Positions 53,847 through 63,650 are shown, counted from the first letter of the stretch. The stretch: 64,000 bases of DNA from an uncultured Flavobacteriaceae bacterium (GCA_947494565.1 CANLVG010000009.1:235262-299261); one strand, 5' to 3'. The notes: a model not told the origin generated them from the letters alone. A program made the numbers and translations.

Positions 53847-54800
53847 ATGGAATATTTGGATTTTGAACTCCCCATCAAGGAACTCGAAGAGCAGTTGGAC
53901 AAATGTATGATCATCGGTCAAGAGAGTGACGTTGATGTGACGGAAACCTGCAAACAAATTGAAAAAAAGCTAGCGGAGACGAAAAAGGATATCTATAAAA
54001 ACCTCACCGCCTGGCAACGGGTTCAGCTTTCAAGGCATCCGAACCGCCCGTATACCCTCGATTATATCAATGCTATTTGTGGTGATACCTTCTTGGAATT
54101 GCATGGTGACAGAAATGTTAAAGATGACAAGGCGATGATAGGGGGGCTGGGAAAAATAGGCGATCAAAGTTATATGTTCATAGGGCAGCAAAAAGGGTAT
54201 AATACCAAAACCAGACAATATCGAAATTTTGGTATGGCCAATCCCGAGGGATATCGTAAAGCGTTGCGTCTCATGAAGTCGGCTGAGAAATTTGGTATTC
54301 CCGTGGTCTGTTTGGTGGATACTCCTGGTGCATATCCAGGTATTGAGGCCGAAGAAAGGGGACAAGGCGAGGCGATCGCCCGAAACATTCTTGAAATGAC
54401 CCGTTTGAAAGTACCCATTATCGTGGTGATTATCGGTGAAGGTGCGTCAGGAGGTGCCCTTGGTATTGGTGTAGGTGACCGGGTATTGATGTTGGAAAAT
54501 ACTTGGTATTCTGTCATATCCCCAGAATCGTGTTCCTCAATCCTTTGGAGAAGTTGGGAGTATAAGGAAATAGCTGCCGAAGCTCTTAAGTTGACGGCTA
54601 ATGACATGAAAAAACTAAAGCTTATTGATGAGATTGTCCGCGAACCGGCAGGTGGTGCCCATAGCAATCGAACTAAAGCCTTTGAAATCGTAAAGAACAA
54701 GATCGGTTCCCATTATAAGGAACTCGAAAAGTTATCCCCAAAAGAACTCGTGAAAAATCGCATGGATAAATATGCTGAAATGGGAGTCTTTAACGGCTAG
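53847..54800 (+). CDS. accA: Acetyl-CoA carboxylase carboxyltransferase subunit alpha
   Basis: With AccD it transfers the carboxyl group from biotin to acetyl-CoA, the first committed step of fatty acid synthesis. 317 residues; the N terminus [15 protein letters not shown], the [14 protein letters not shown] block and the [22 protein letters not shown] oxyanion region are diagnostic. Single-gene transcript between its own promoter and terminator. Confidence 0.97.
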   Translation: MEYLDFELPIKELEEQLDKCMIIGQESDVDVTETCKQIEKKLAETKKDIYKNLTAWQRVQLSRHPNRPYTLDYINAICGDTFLELHGDRNVKDDKAMIGGLGKIGDQSYMFIGQQKGYNTKTRQYRNFGMANPEGYRKALRLMKSAEKFGIPVVCLVDTPGAYPGIEAEERGQGEAIARNILEMTRLKVPIIVVIIGEGASGGALGIGVGDRVLMLENTWYSVISPESCSSILWRSWEYKEIAAEALKLTANDMKKLKLIDEIVREPAGGAHSNRTKAFEIVKNKIGSHYKELEKLSPKELVKNRMDKYAEMGVFNG

Positions 54801-54824
54801 CCCCAGTAATTAACAAGCCCACTG

Positions 54825-54857
54825 AAATCTGAGGAATTCTTTCCTCGGATTTTTTTT
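54825..54857 (+). terminator. Rho-independent terminator of accA
   Basis: A 12-bp stem AAATCTGAGGAA/TTCCTCGGATTT with one G.T pair and a four-base loop, followed by a run of T. Confidence 0.85.
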
Positions 54858-54954
54858 GTTATCAACACAAAATTGTAACTTATAAACACCGAATTGTTTA
54901 ACAACTGTGAATATCGCAAGCCGCATATTCCATGTTAACTTAAGGTTAATTGCA

Positions 54955-54962
54955 TACTTTCG
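54955..54962 (+). promoter_or_regulatory. Candidate dnaB promoter, -7 box
   Basis: TACTTTCG, one mismatch from TAnnTTTG, ends five bases before the dnaB ATG, which would make the message almost leaderless. No TTG at -33. Confidence 0.35.
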
Positions 54963-54967
54963 TCCCC

Positions 54968-56518
54968 ATGGAGAAACCGAACCCAGTTATTGGTCGCAAG
55001 ATCGACAAATCTACCCTCATCAATTTGGAAAGAGGTAAAATACCCCCTCAATCTGTTGATTTAGAGGAGGTTGTGTTGGGTGCAATGATGATTGATAAAA
55101 AAGGTGTTGATGAGGTAATAGATATCTTACATCCTGAAGTTTTTTATAAAGATGCGCATCGGTATATTTATGAGGCCATCTTCAAACTGTTCGAAACCTC
55201 TGAACCAGTCGATTTATTAACCGTTTCCTCGCAATTGCGGAAAGATGGGAAGTTAGAGTTGATCGGAGGCGATTTTTACTTGATCAAACTTACCCAAAAA
55301 GTGGCTTCTTCGGCCCATATCGAGTTTCACGCGAGGATTATCCTGCAAAAGTACATTCAACGCAGTCTGATAAAGATTTCCAACGAGATTATCGAAGAGG
55401 CCTATGATGAGGCAACGGATGTTTTCGATTTATTGGACAATGCCGAGTCAAGGTTATATGATGTGACGCAAGGCAACCTAAAACGATCCGCAGAGACTGC
55501 ACAGAATTTGGTCATCCAAGCGAAAAAACGGATTGAAGAGATTTCAAAAAAAGAGGGTATGAGCGGAATACCCTCAGGCTTTGACAGGGTCGATAAACTA
55601 ACTTCTGGATGGCAGCCTAGTGATTTGATTATTGTAGCGGCGCGCCCAGGTATGGGTAAAACTGCATTGACCTTATCAATGGCTAGGAATATGGCTATTG
55701 ATCACAATACACCTGTGGCTTTTTTCTCTTGTGAAATGTCTTCAGTGCAATTGATTACCAGGTTGATTTCCTCGGAAACAGGCTTGTCTTCGGAAAAATT
55801 AAGAACCGGTAAATTAGAAAAGCACGAATGGGAGCAACTTAGTGTTAAAGTTAAGGAGTTGGAAAAAGCCCCATTATTTATTGATGATACACCATCATTA
55901 TCGATTTTCGACTTGAGAGCCAAGGCAAGACGACTGGCTTCTCAACACGGAATCAAAATGATTATTATTGATTACCTGCAGTTGATGACAGCCGGTGGAA
56001 GCCAAAAGGGTGGTAATCGTGAACAAGAGATATCAACGATTTCTCGAAATTTAAAAGCGTTAGCGAAAGAACTGAACGTGCCAGTGATTGCTCTTTCTCA
56101 ATTATCACGGGCCGTTGAGACCCGTGGGGGCAGTAAACGACCATTGCTTTCCGATTTAAGGGAGTCCGGTGCCATAGAACAAGATGCCGATATCGTTTCG
56201 TTTATCTACAGGCCTGAATATTATAAAATTGATGAATGGGATGACGAAGAACGTACACCAACCCAAGGGCAGGCCGAGTTTATTGTCGCCAAACACCGTA
56301 ATGGAGGCTTGGAGAACATACGGCTAAAGTTCATTGGACAACTGGGTAAATTCGACAATTTGGATGATTTTGATTCTCCATTTGAATTCCAGTCGAAGAT
56401 GAATGATGGTGAAGACAATACTTTTTTGACTAAAAATCTGCCCGATGCCAATACCGCTTTTGGGAGTTCAATGAATGATAGTTCGGGTTTTGGGGAAGAC
56501 GATGACGTCCCTTTTTAA
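54968..56518 (+). CDS. dnaB: Replicative DNA helicase DnaB
   Basis: The hexameric helicase of the replication fork, 516 residues. The N-terminal domain begins PPQSVDLEEVVLGAMMID; the RecA-like domain has AARPGMGKTALTLSMARN (Walker A), MIIIDYLQLM (Walker B) and LKALAKELNVPVIALSQLSR; the C terminus is acidic (SGFGEDDDVPF), as in Bacteroidota. The ATG giving MEKPNPVIGRK is used; a longer frame begins with residues from the promoter region. No intein. Confidence 0.96.
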   Translation: MEKPNPVIGRKIDKSTLINLERGKIPPQSVDLEEVVLGAMMIDKKGVDEVIDILHPEVFYKDAHRYIYEAIFKLFETSEPVDLLTVSSQLRKDGKLELIGGDFYLIKLTQKVASSAHIEFHARIILQKYIQRSLIKISNEIIEEAYDEATDVFDLLDNAESRLYDVTQGNLKRSAETAQNLVIQAKKRIEEISKKEGMSGIPSGFDRVDKLTSGWQPSDLIIVAARPGMGKTALTLSMARNMAIDHNTPVAFFSCEMSSVQLITRLISSETGLSSEKLRTGKLEKHEWEQLSVKVKELEKAPLFIDDTPSLSIFDLRAKARRLASQHGIKMIIIDYLQLMTAGGSQKGGNREQEISTISRNLKALAKELNVPVIALSQLSRAVETRGGSKRPLLSDLRESGAIEQDADIVSFIYRPEYYKIDEWDDEERTPTQGQAEFIVAKHRNGGLENIRLKFIGQLGKFDNLDDFDSPFEFQSKMNDGEDNTFLTKNLPDANTAFGSSMNDSSGFGEDDDVPF

Positions 56519-56562
56519 TATTCTTTAACGCCTTGTAAAATACCGTAGCGCAATTTTTCGTT

Positions 56563-56570
56563 TATCTTTG
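56563..56570 (+). promoter_or_regulatory. Promoter (-7 box) of the exported protein gene
   Basis: TATCTTTG 24 bases upstream of the ATG; a TTG lies further upstream than usual. Confidence 0.55.
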
Positions 56571-56593
56571 GATAAGCGACATTTAAGTGCGGT

Positions 56594-57859
56594 ATGAAAA
56601 AACTCTTTTGCTCCCTTTTCCTTCTTGCTTTTTCAACTCAGATTTTTGCATCCTCCATTTTGATACCCATGGACGCAGAGAGTCAAAAGAACCATTTAAA
56701 GGCCTATGGAATTACTTATTGGGTCTTGACCAAACAGCAAAAAGTGCAGTGGCTGTTGAATTACCGAGGAGGTTCATTTCTATTACCCGACGGGGAAAGT
56801 ATCCGAAAGGAATGCCAAATACGTGGGGTCTCTTTTGAGATAGTGTCCGATAGTCAGGCGCAAAGTATTTTAGAAGAGATCAGTAGTCCTTCCCAAAATC
56901 AAGAGGCAGTCGTGTTGGAAAAAGCTCCGAAGGTCGCTGTGTACTCGCCGAAGGGCAACCAGCCCTGGGATGATGCCGTGACGATGGTGTTGACCTATGC
57001 CGAAATTCCCTATGTAACGGTCTACGATGAAGATGTTTTAGATGATAAATTAGTGCTCTACGATTGGCTTCATCTACATCATGAAGATTTCACGGGCCAA
57101 TATGGTAAGTTCTATGGAGCCTATAGAGCCGCGCCTTGGTACATAGAACAAAAAAAGGAAGCTGAAGCGCTCGCTTCAAGATTAGGCTATTCCAAAGTAT
57201 CCGAAGAGAAAAGGGCCGTAGCACTGAAAATTCGAAAGTACGTCATCGGCGGGGGGTTCATGTTCGCAATGTGTTCGGCTACCGACAGTTTCGATATCGC
57301 CCTTTCTGCATCCGATGATGTTGATATTTGTGAGCCCATGTTCGATGGTGACCCTTCCGACGCCAATTACCAAAGCCGACTGAATTTCGATAAAACATTC
57401 GCATTTACCGATTTTACCCTAGAACGTAGTCCATTGAAATATGAGTTTTCAAGTATCGATATGACGCAAAGACGCGGTAATGTGGCAAAGGAATCGGACT
57501 ATTTTTCATTGATGGATTTCTCCGCAAAATGGGATCCCGTGCCGACCATGTTATGTCAGAACCATACTGCTTTGGTCAAAGGCTTCATGGGGCAGACTAC
57601 GGCATTCGATCGAAGGAGTGTAAAACCAACCGTATTGGTGTTGGGGGAGAATAAAACCAATGAAGAAGCACGGTATATTCATGGCATCAAGGGAAAAGGT
57701 TTTTTTACTTTTTACGGAGGTCATGATCCCGAAGACTACCAACATCGGGTAGGGGACCCAAAAACAGAACTGGAATTACATCCGACCTCTCCAGGGTACC
57801 GGTTGATCTTGAACAATGTCCTGTTTCCTGCCGCACAGAAAAAGAAGCAGAAAACCTGA
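56594..57859 (+). CDS. Exported protein often labelled asparagine synthetase B (function unknown)
   Basis: A 421-residue protein with a signal peptide (MKKLFCSLFLLAFSTQIFAS). I recall homologues across Bacteroidota being labelled asparagine synthetase B. Nothing supports that here: there is no N-terminal Cys2 glutaminase domain, no PP-loop SGGxD motif, and the protein is exported. Conserved-looking blocks are DAESQKNHLKAYGITYWVL, YDWLHLHHEDFTGQYGKF, GGGFMFAMCSATDSFDIAL and FTFYGGHDPEDYQHRVGDP. The repeated His and the GGG-CSATD segment look like a periplasmic enzyme or a glutamine-amidotransferase-like fold, but this is a guess. Confidence 0.8.
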   Translation: MKKLFCSLFLLAFSTQIFASSILIPMDAESQKNHLKAYGITYWVLTKQQKVQWLLNYRGGSFLLPDGESIRKECQIRGVSFEIVSDSQAQSILEEISSPSQNQEAVVLEKAPKVAVYSPKGNQPWDDAVTMVLTYAEIPYVTVYDEDVLDDKLVLYDWLHLHHEDFTGQYGKFYGAYRAAPWYIEQKKEAEALASRLGYSKVSEEKRAVALKIRKYVIGGGFMFAMCSATDSFDIALSASDDVDICEPMFDGDPSDANYQSRLNFDKTFAFTDFTLERSPLKYEFSSIDMTQRRGNVAKESDYFSLMDFSAKWDPVPTMLCQNHTALVKGFMGQTTAFDRRSVKPTVLVLGENKTNEEARYIHGIKGKGFFTFYGGHDPEDYQHRVGDPKTELELHPTSPGYRLILNNVLFPAAQKKKQKT

Positions 57860-57941
57860 GCAATGGATTTGAATAAAGAAACCAGCGTCCAAGTCGAAGT
57901 AAAAACTGCGATGGTTGAAGCGCAATACTTCACCTAAGTAT

Positions 57942-58745
57942 TCAGTTTTGTTGTTCCAGAAGTTTTTCCAAAACCCGTTCTACTCCGAAGTTATCGTTGC
58001 TGGTGGTAGTATAATTTGCTACCTCTAAAACATTCGGATGTGCATTTTGCATGGCAACGCTATTCTTGGTGAGTGCGAGCATCTCCACATCATTGTTGTA
58101 GTCCCCAAAGGCCAATACGTTATCCGCTGACAATCCCAATCGCTCGATGACGTTTTGAAGAGCAAAACCCTTATTGGCATTGGCATGATTTAGATCCACC
58201 CAGTTTTTGCCTGAGACCTTGACTTTGATTTTTCCATCAAACGATTCCATAGCGGGGTAGATATAGTCTTCCGCACTAATGGGGTGATAGACCGCTATTT
58301 TTAAAATTTCATCCGTAACACTGTCAAAAGACTCCTGAACTTCATAGCTTGAATAATACTCTTTCAGTTGATCTAAAAAGGCCACGGATTGACCATCGAA
58401 ATACGAGATATACTTGCCGCAGAGCATGGCATGCGCACCATCGATATATTGTATTTCGGAAAGCAGTTCATTTCGCAATGAGTGTTGTAAGGGGGTTACC
58501 AACAATTCTTCTTCATGTTGTTTGACAAGTGCTCCATTCTCGGCGATAACGATGATTTCGTTTTTGATACGATCTAACTTGTCCACAATACTGTGGTATT
58601 GACGTCCACTGGCAGCCACAAAAGTGATGTTGCGCTTTTTAAGGGCTTCATAGAGCTCAAAGAATCGTGAACTTACTTCATGGTTCGAATTGAGCAAGGT
58701 GCCATCCATGTCGGTTACTACCAGTTTGATCTGTGATAAATTCAT
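57942..58745 (-). CDS. Cof-type HAD-superfamily hydrolase
   Basis: A phosphatase of the Cof/YwpJ subgroup, 267 residues. Motif I is VVTDMDGTLLNSNHE, motif II FVAASGRQYHS, motif III the Lys in NANKGFALQNV, motif IV VLAFGDYNNDVEMLALTKNS; the type C2b cap lies between II and III. Likely acts on sugar phosphates or nucleotides. The ATG giving MNLSQIKLVV is chosen because the longer start overlaps the promoter. Confidence 0.92.
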   Translation of the reverse strand: MNLSQIKLVVTDMDGTLLNSNHEVSSRFFELYEALKKRNITFVAASGRQYHSIVDKLDRIKNEIIVIAENGALVKQHEEELLVTPLQHSLRNELLSEIQYIDGAHAMLCGKYISYFDGQSVAFLDQLKEYYSSYEVQESFDSVTDEILKIAVYHPISAEDYIYPAMESFDGKIKVKVSGKNWVDLNHANANKGFALQNVIERLGLSADNVLAFGDYNNDVEMLALTKNSVAMQNAHPNVLEVANYTTTSNDNFGVERVLEKLLEQQN

Positions 58746-58763
58746 CTTCCGAATTTTAGCTGC

Positions 58764-58771
58764 CAAAGGTA
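58764..58771 (-). promoter_or_regulatory. Promoter (-7 box) of the HAD hydrolase
   Basis: TACCTTTG on the minus strand, about 18 bases upstream of the chosen ATG. Confidence 0.5.
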
Positions 58772-58830
58772 TTTCTTCTTATTTTAATATTGCGATTGAA
58801 CCAGAAGTTTTATCATAAGACAATAGTGAA

Positions 58831-59253
58831 ATGAAGTTTTATCAAAGTGAATTGCGATTAAGACCCTTCCAACGAGGGTTTCATTTGGTTACTGAAATGG
58901 TTCTAGAAGGTATTTCTGAGATAAAGGAAATTCAAATAGGAATGTTACAGGTCTTTATCAAGCACACTTCGGCAAGTCTTACGATTAATGAGAATGCAGA
59001 TCCTACGGTTCGAATAGACTTTGAAAGCCATATGAACCAAATGATTCCCGAGGGAGCACCGTATTATATACATACCTATGAAGGACCCGACGATATGCCT
59101 GCCCATATAAAAGCATCGTTATTGGGGTCTTCTGTTCAAATACCAATTACCAACGGAAGATTGAATTTGGGTATTTGGCAAGGAATCTATCTCGCGGAAC
59201 ACCGAAATAATGCCGCGGGTAGAAATTTGGTACTCACGGCTTACGGAAGTTGA
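58831..59253 (+). CDS. YjbQ family protein
   Basis: A 140-residue cytoplasmic protein of the YjbQ/UPF0047 family, some members of which show a weak thiamine phosphate synthase activity. The signature HTSASLTINENADPTVRIDFE is complete, with GPDDMPAHIKASLLGSSVQIPI and the closing WQGIYLAEHR. Trimeric in known structures. Real function uncertain. Confidence 0.92.
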   Translation: MKFYQSELRLRPFQRGFHLVTEMVLEGISEIKEIQIGMLQVFIKHTSASLTINENADPTVRIDFESHMNQMIPEGAPYYIHTYEGPDDMPAHIKASLLGSSVQIPITNGRLNLGIWQGIYLAEHRNNAAGRNLVLTAYGS

Positions 59254-59315
59254 GTCGATCTCATGATTTTGGCTAAAAAACCACAAGCGAAGAATATAAA
59301 CCATAAACGATATAG

Positions 59316-59588
59316 ATGACAACGGAAGAAAGTATTCTGAACAAGATTCAAATTTTGATTACCAATCATTTCGATACACCGGAAGAAGCGTTCAGTTTTT
59401 TTGATGCCGATGGTAGCGGAAAGCTAAAAAAAAGTGAAATCAAGAAGTTACTCGAGGAAGCTAAGGTCAGTGGCTTTTTACGTGGACTAGTTAGTTCAAA
59501 GTTAATAGAAGGCTATGATAAAAGCGATGACGAGTTAATCGATTGGCAAGAGTTCAAAGCGGCCGTAGCTAAAATAAAGACCACTTAG
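59316..59588 (+). CDS. EF-hand domain protein
   Basis: A 90-residue protein with two EF-hands. The first loop DADGSGKLKKSE is canonical (Asp, Asp, Ser, Lys, Glu ladder); the second, DKSDDELIDWQEF, keeps Asp and Glu ligands. No signal peptide, so cytoplasmic. It stands eight bases before a lipoprotein gene and may be co-transcribed. Function unknown. Confidence 0.82.
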   Translation: MTTEESILNKIQILITNHFDTPEEAFSFFDADGSGKLKKSEIKKLLEEAKVSGFLRGLVSSKLIEGYDKSDDELIDWQEFKAAVAKIKTT

Positions 59589-59596
59589 GGCTTTGT

Positions 59597-60208
59597 ATGG
59601 TATGTATGCCGAGATTGATCTTTATAACGCTCCTGGTATTTTCTTTGTGTAATTGTAAGGAGAAAGATAAAAAAAGACCTTCTTTCAAAGCGGAGAACTT
59701 TACCGAGCACTATATTGAGTACGCCAAGGGGACACTTCTTCTTCCCCTGAATTATGATAGGATTACCCATGAAAACTTACCTTATATAGTAGCAAAGAAA
59801 GACAGCATGTCATTACTCAATGGATTGCTGAAGTTTCTTGAGGCGGACCGAAAGGACTATGCATTATTTTCAAACCAAGAAAATAGTAATGACGTCATAT
59901 TGATATTGAAATCGGAATACATCAACTTTTCCAAATCGGATGCCAACCAATACCTAGGGCTATTGGAGCAAAATATGAGCGCTACTTATGGTAAGGGTTC
60001 ATATGAACGGTTAGAAAAAAAACTGACTCAAACAGAAAGGTCAAAATATGTAAAGATCAAGTATAGAATTCGTGGTCAACAAGGTTACTTTCATCAGACC
60101 CACTACGTGGTTACTTCAGCTGCGACGACATTTGGTTTGATCGAATTACGAACTGAAGCTACGGATTATGAGGACTTGATTAAAAGAATAAACTATTTGG
60201 TGAACTAA
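59597..60208 (+). CDS. Hypothetical lipoprotein
   Basis: 203 residues; lipoprotein signal MPRLIFITLLVFSLCNC (lipobox LCNC) with a charged KEKDKKRPS linker after the Cys, as for outer-membrane-retained or surface lipoproteins. The remainder (LLKFLEADRKDYALFSNQEN, YKIKYRIRGQQGYFHQTHYVVT-like strands) is not recognised. A more upstream ATG (MVCMPR) opens the frame; both are in phase. Pairs with the EF-hand gene by its eight-base gap. Confidence 0.65.
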   Translation: MVCMPRLIFITLLVFSLCNCKEKDKKRPSFKAENFTEHYIEYAKGTLLLPLNYDRITHENLPYIVAKKDSMSLLNGLLKFLEADRKDYALFSNQENSNDVILILKSEYINFSKSDANQYLGLLEQNMSATYGKGSYERLEKKLTQTERSKYVKIKYRIRGQQGYFHQTHYVVTSAATTFGLIELRTEATDYEDLIKRINYLVN

Positions 60209-60210
60209 CG

Positions 60211-60242
60211 AAAAAAGCCAGCGCAATTGCGCTGGCTTTTTT
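60211..60242. terminator. Bidirectional terminator
   Basis: A perfect 32-base palindrome: A-run, GCCAGCGC, AATT loop, GCGCTGGC, T-run. It serves the lipoprotein gene and the rplT operon, which converge here. Confidence 0.93.
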
Positions 60243-60260
60243 AAGTGAGATTTTACTGAT

Positions 60261-60605
60261 TTATTTTACTTTCTCTACAATAGCTTTAAAAGCTTCTGGG
60301 TGGTTCATCGCCAAATCGGCAAGAACCTTACGGTTCAATTCGATGCCATTGGCTTTGACCTTCCCCATAAACTGAGAGTAAGACATTCCGTGCATTCTGG
60401 CACCCGCATTAATTCGGGTAATCCATAAAGCTCTAAAAGTTCTTTTTTTGTTTCTTCGGTCTCTGTAAGCATATAACATTGCTTTTTCAACCGCATTTTT
60501 GGCAACCGTCCAAACGTTTTTACGTCTTCCGAAATACCCTTTGGCTTGCTTCATTACCTTTTTTCTTCTGGCTCTTGAAGCGACTGCATTCACTGATCTT
60601 GGCAT
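60261..60605 (-). CDS. rplT: 50S ribosomal protein L20
   Basis: A 23S rRNA-binding early assembly protein, 114 residues, rich in basic residues, with [19 protein letters not shown] and [18 protein letters not shown] at the N terminus and [16 protein letters not shown] at the end. Last gene of thrS-infC-rpmI-rplT. L20 represses this operon in other bacteria by binding its mRNA leader. Confidence 0.98.
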   Translation of the reverse strand: MPRSVNAVASRARRKKVMKQAKGYFGRRKNVWTVAKNAVEKAMLYAYRDRRNKKRTFRALWITRINAGARMHGMSYSQFMGKVKANGIELNRKVLADLAMNHPEAFKAIVEKVK

Positions 60606-60721
60606 AATTTTTAATTTTTTGTAGTAGGCGATTCCTAATTCCGAATACGAAATTCAAAATTCTGAATTCTTTCTAATGGCCTAACTCCATGGTTAATGAT
60701 TAAATTACCTGAAAAGAACGT

Positions 60722-60919
60722 TTACTTTAAACGCAATTGTTCTTTAATACTGTTAACATCCGATGGGTGTACCAACGTATCATGTGTTAACGCAAGCTTA
60801 CGCTTTTTAGATTTCTTGGTCAAAATGTGACTCTTGAAAGCGTGCTTTCTCTTAATTTTTCCAGTTCCTGTAAGCTTAAAGCGCTTTTTGGCACTGGACT
60901 TTGTTTTTTGCTTAGGCAT
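60722..60919 (-). CDS. rpmI: 50S ribosomal protein L35
   Basis: A 65-residue basic protein, [20 protein letters not shown], as in other L35 proteins. It lies 116 bases before rplT, separated by an A/T-rich stretch with short inverted repeats. Confidence 0.97.
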   Translation of the reverse strand: MPKQKTKSSAKKRFKLTGTGKIKRKHAFKSHILTKKSKKRKLALTHDTLVHPSDVNSIKEQLRLK

Positions 60920-61004
60920 TTTTCTCCTATTTTAAATTATCTCACTTACCGTGCTTTAGTTTTTAGTAAGGTTCCCCAACACGGTCAAAGGAGCCTTTTG
61001 CATG

Positions 61005-61039
61005 CTAAACGCCGCTAACCAGCGGCCAGCAGCGTTTAG
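61005..61039 (-). promoter_or_regulatory. Candidate structured leader between infC and rpmI
   Basis: Nested hairpins: outer stem CTAAACGC/GCGTTTAG (8 bp) and inner CCGCT-GGTT-AGCGG. The position upstream of rpmI is where an L20-binding autoregulatory leader would be expected. A second small hairpin (AACGACTT/AAGTCGTT) overlaps the infC stop. Confidence 0.45.
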
Positions 61040-61067
61040 TATTTTATAGTCAAACGACTTTAAGTCG

Positions 61068-61622
61068 TTATTTCTTAGTCTTTGGTGCGATGAACATGGT
61101 CATTCGCTTTCCTTCCAATCGTGGCATTTGTTCCACCTTTCCCAATTCCTCTAGTTCAGAAGCCAAACGCAAAAGTAGAATCTCTCCTTGGTCTTTGTAA
61201 ACAATGGATCGTCCTTTAAAAAATACATAGGCCTTCAATTTTGCCCCGTCTTTCAAAAACTTTTCAGCATGTTTCTTCTTGAACTCGTAATCATGGTCGT
61301 CCGTATTCGGACCGAACCTAATTTCCTTAACCACCACTTTAGAGGCCTTGGCCTTCATGGCTTTTTCACGCTTTTTTTGCTCGTAAAGAAACTTCTTGTA
61401 ATCGATTACTTTACAAACAGGTGGATTGGCTTTGGGAGAAATCTCCACTAAATCCAATCCCGCTTCGGATGCAATTTCCATGGCCTTGGCCAATGGATAC
61501 ACACCAACTTCCACATTATCACCGACCAGACGTACTTCTGGAGCGATAACTCTCTCATTAATTTTGTGAGGGTTCTTATTCTCCCTTCTAGGTTGGGGCC
61601 TAAATCTTTTTCGTATTGCTAT
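61068..61622 (-). CDS. infC: Translation initiation factor IF-3, probable AUA start
   Basis: Keeps the 30S subunit apart and proofreads the initiator tRNA-codon pair. The frame that contains the core ([24 protein letters not shown]) extends upstream without a break through [19 protein letters not shown] and [13 protein letters not shown], the normal IF-3 N-terminal domain, to a stop four codons above an ATA. No ATG, GTG or TTG lies between that stop and the first conserved residues, so ATA (61620-61622) is the best start, giving 184 residues. The nearest standard start (GTG, 36 codons later) would drop the N-terminal domain. Rare start codons in infC are known to be used for autoregulation. 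Confidence 0.93.
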   Translation of the reverse strand: MAIRKRFRPQPRRENKNPHKINERVIAPEVRLVGDNVEVGVYPLAKAMEIASEAGLDLVEISPKANPPVCKVIDYKKFLYEQKKREKAMKAKASKVVVKEIRFGPNTDDHDYEFKKKHAEKFLKDGAKLKAYVFFKGRSIVYKDQGEILLLRLASELEELGKVEQMPRLEGKRMTMFIAPKTKK

Positions 61623-61652
61623 GACTTGTAAATTTTAATTAAACTTTATCTT

Positions 61653-63593
61653 TTAAAACGACTTTAAGGTACTATTTATTTCCGTATCGACCAAGTGGGT
61701 AAAGTCTTCGACTTTCAATGCGCCTAAGTCTTCTCCTCCATGCCGCCGGACAGAAATGGTATGGGCCTTTTCGTCGTTTTCCCCAACAATCAGCATAAAT
61801 GGAATCTTGTTCATTTCTGCCTCACGTATCTTCTTGCCCACGGTTTCATTTCTACTGTCGACAAGCGCGCGAATTTCGTTATTTTCTAGGGATTTCAAAA
61901 CTTTTTCAGCATATTTTTCGTTTTTCTCGCTAACCGGTAAAATTATCGCCTGTTCAGGAATCAACCATAATGGAAAATTACCTCCGGTGTGCTCTAGTAA
62001 TAAGGCAATAAAACGTTCTAGGCTTCCGAAAGGCGCACGATGAATCATAACGGGTCTATGTAGTTCATTATCAGACCCTTTGTAGGTTAGGTCAAAACGT
62101 TCGGGTAGATTATAGTCGACCTGAATGGTACCCAGTTGCCACTGTCTCCCAAGCGCATCCTTCACCATGAAATCCAATTTTGGTCCGTAGAAAGCAGCCT
62201 CACCTTTTTCGATAACAAAATCCAATCCCTTTTCTTCGGCCGCATTGATAATGGCGTTTTCCGCTTTTTCCCAATTCTCTACAGAACCGATGTATTTTTC
62301 CGGCTTATCCAAATCACGTACTGAAACCTGGGCCCTAAAGTTTTCGAATCCCAAAGAACCTAATACATATAAGGAGAGGTCGATTACGTTTTTGAATTCC
62401 TGGTCCAGTTGATCTGGAGTGCAGAAAATGTGGGCGTCATCTTGAGTGAAACCGCGTACTCGTGTTAAACCGTGTAATTCACCACTTTGTTCGTACCGAT
62501 ATACAGTACCGAATTCAGCATACCGTTTGGGCAACTCTCGATAACTGAATGGCCTATGTTTATAAATCTCACAATGGTGGGGGCAGTTCATGGGTTTTAA
62601 TAGAAACTCTTCATCTTGCTTGGGCGTATGAATGGGTTGAAAACTGTCCTCTCCATATTTTGCGTAATGGCCAGAAGTGACATAGAGTTCTTTCTGTCCG
62701 ATATGTGGACTCACCACCATTTCGTAACCCGCTTTTTTCTGGGCCTTCTTTAAGAATTGCTCTAGTCGTTCGCGCAATGCCGCTCCTTTGGGAAGCCATA
62801 ACGGTAAGCCCTGACCAACTTTTTGAGAAAAGGTGAAGAGTTCAAGTTCTTTGCCCAACTTTCTATGGTCTCGCTTTTTTGCTTCCTCTAATAGTGCGAG
62901 ATATTCCGTTAATTCTTTCTGTTTCGGAAAAGAGGTTCCATAAACCCGGGTGAGCTGGGGTTTATTTTCATCACCTCGCCAATAGGCTCCGGCAACGCTT
63001 AAAATCTTAATGGCCTTTACAATGCCCGTATTTGGAATATGTCCGCCACGGCATAAATCGGTAAAGGTGTCATGATCACAAAAAGTAATGGTGCCATCTT
63101 CCAAATTTTCGATAAGCTCTACTTTATATTCGTTGCCCTCGGTCTGATACTTTGTCAAGGCATCGGACTTTGAAACCGATCGCATTGTAAAATCGTGCTT
63201 TCCTCTGGCGATTTCCAAGGCCTTCTTCTCTATCATGGGAAAATCCTTATCGGAAATACTTCCTTCAGGTAAATCCACATCATAATAGAATCCGTTCTCA
63301 ATGGCTGGCCCGATGGTCAATTTTATACCGGGATACAATTCTTCAAGCGCTTGAGCGACAATATGCGAGGTCGAGTGCCAAAAAGCTTTTTTACCCTCAT
63401 CGTTTTTCCAGGTATAGAGTACCAAAGCGCCGTCTTCGTTCAAGGGGGTTTTGGTTTCGATAGTGATATCGTTGAACTGAGCGGAAATAACATTTCGGGC
63501 TAGCCCTTCGCTTATACTCATTGCCACCTCCATGGGTGTAGTGCCCTTTTGATATTCCTTTACCGTACCGTCTGGTAGTGTTATGTTGATCAT
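61653..63593 (-). CDS. thrS: Threonyl-tRNA synthetase
   Basis: Attaches threonine to tRNA-Thr. 646 residues: N-terminal TGS domain ([18 protein letters not shown]), the editing domain with [18 protein letters not shown] (HxxxH) and [11 protein letters not shown], the class II core with [21 protein letters not shown] (zinc Cys/His) and the motif 2 [17 protein letters not shown], and an anticodon-binding domain. The ATG at MINITLPDG follows a consensus promoter by about 20 bases; the longer in-frame start lies upstream of that promoter. Leads infC-rpmI-rplT. Confidence 0.98.
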   Translation of the reverse strand: MINITLPDGTVKEYQKGTTPMEVAMSISEGLARNVISAQFNDITIETKTPLNEDGALVLYTWKNDEGKKAFWHSTSHIVAQALEELYPGIKLTIGPAIENGFYYDVDLPEGSISDKDFPMIEKKALEIARGKHDFTMRSVSKSDALTKYQTEGNEYKVELIENLEDGTITFCDHDTFTDLCRGGHIPNTGIVKAIKILSVAGAYWRGDENKPQLTRVYGTSFPKQKELTEYLALLEEAKKRDHRKLGKELELFTFSQKVGQGLPLWLPKGAALRERLEQFLKKAQKKAGYEMVVSPHIGQKELYVTSGHYAKYGEDSFQPIHTPKQDEEFLLKPMNCPHHCEIYKHRPFSYRELPKRYAEFGTVYRYEQSGELHGLTRVRGFTQDDAHIFCTPDQLDQEFKNVIDLSLYVLGSLGFENFRAQVSVRDLDKPEKYIGSVENWEKAENAIINAAEEKGLDFVIEKGEAAFYGPKLDFMVKDALGRQWQLGTIQVDYNLPERFDLTYKGSDNELHRPVMIHRAPFGSLERFIALLLEHTGGNFPLWLIPEQAIILPVSEKNEKYAEKVLKSLENNEIRALVDSRNETVGKKIREAEMNKIPFMLIVGENDEKAHTISVRRHGGEDLGALKVEDFTHLVDTEINSTLKSF

Positions 63594-63619
63594 AATATAC
63601 TCACGTAATAATAAGGCGA

Positions 63620-63650
63620 CAAAGATAGTGTCTTGATCGCAGGCGGACAA
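63620..63650 (-). promoter_or_regulatory. Promoter of the thrS-infC-rpmI-rplT operon
   Basis: Minus strand TTG (63648-63650), 20-base spacer, TATCTTTG (63620-63627), leader about 22 bases. The leader is too short for a T-box. Confidence 0.78.

Noticed and set aside
57863..57937. 24-codon frame after the AsnB-labelled gene (MDLNKETSVQVEVKTAMV)
   Set aside because: Too short and without start context or family; could be chance.
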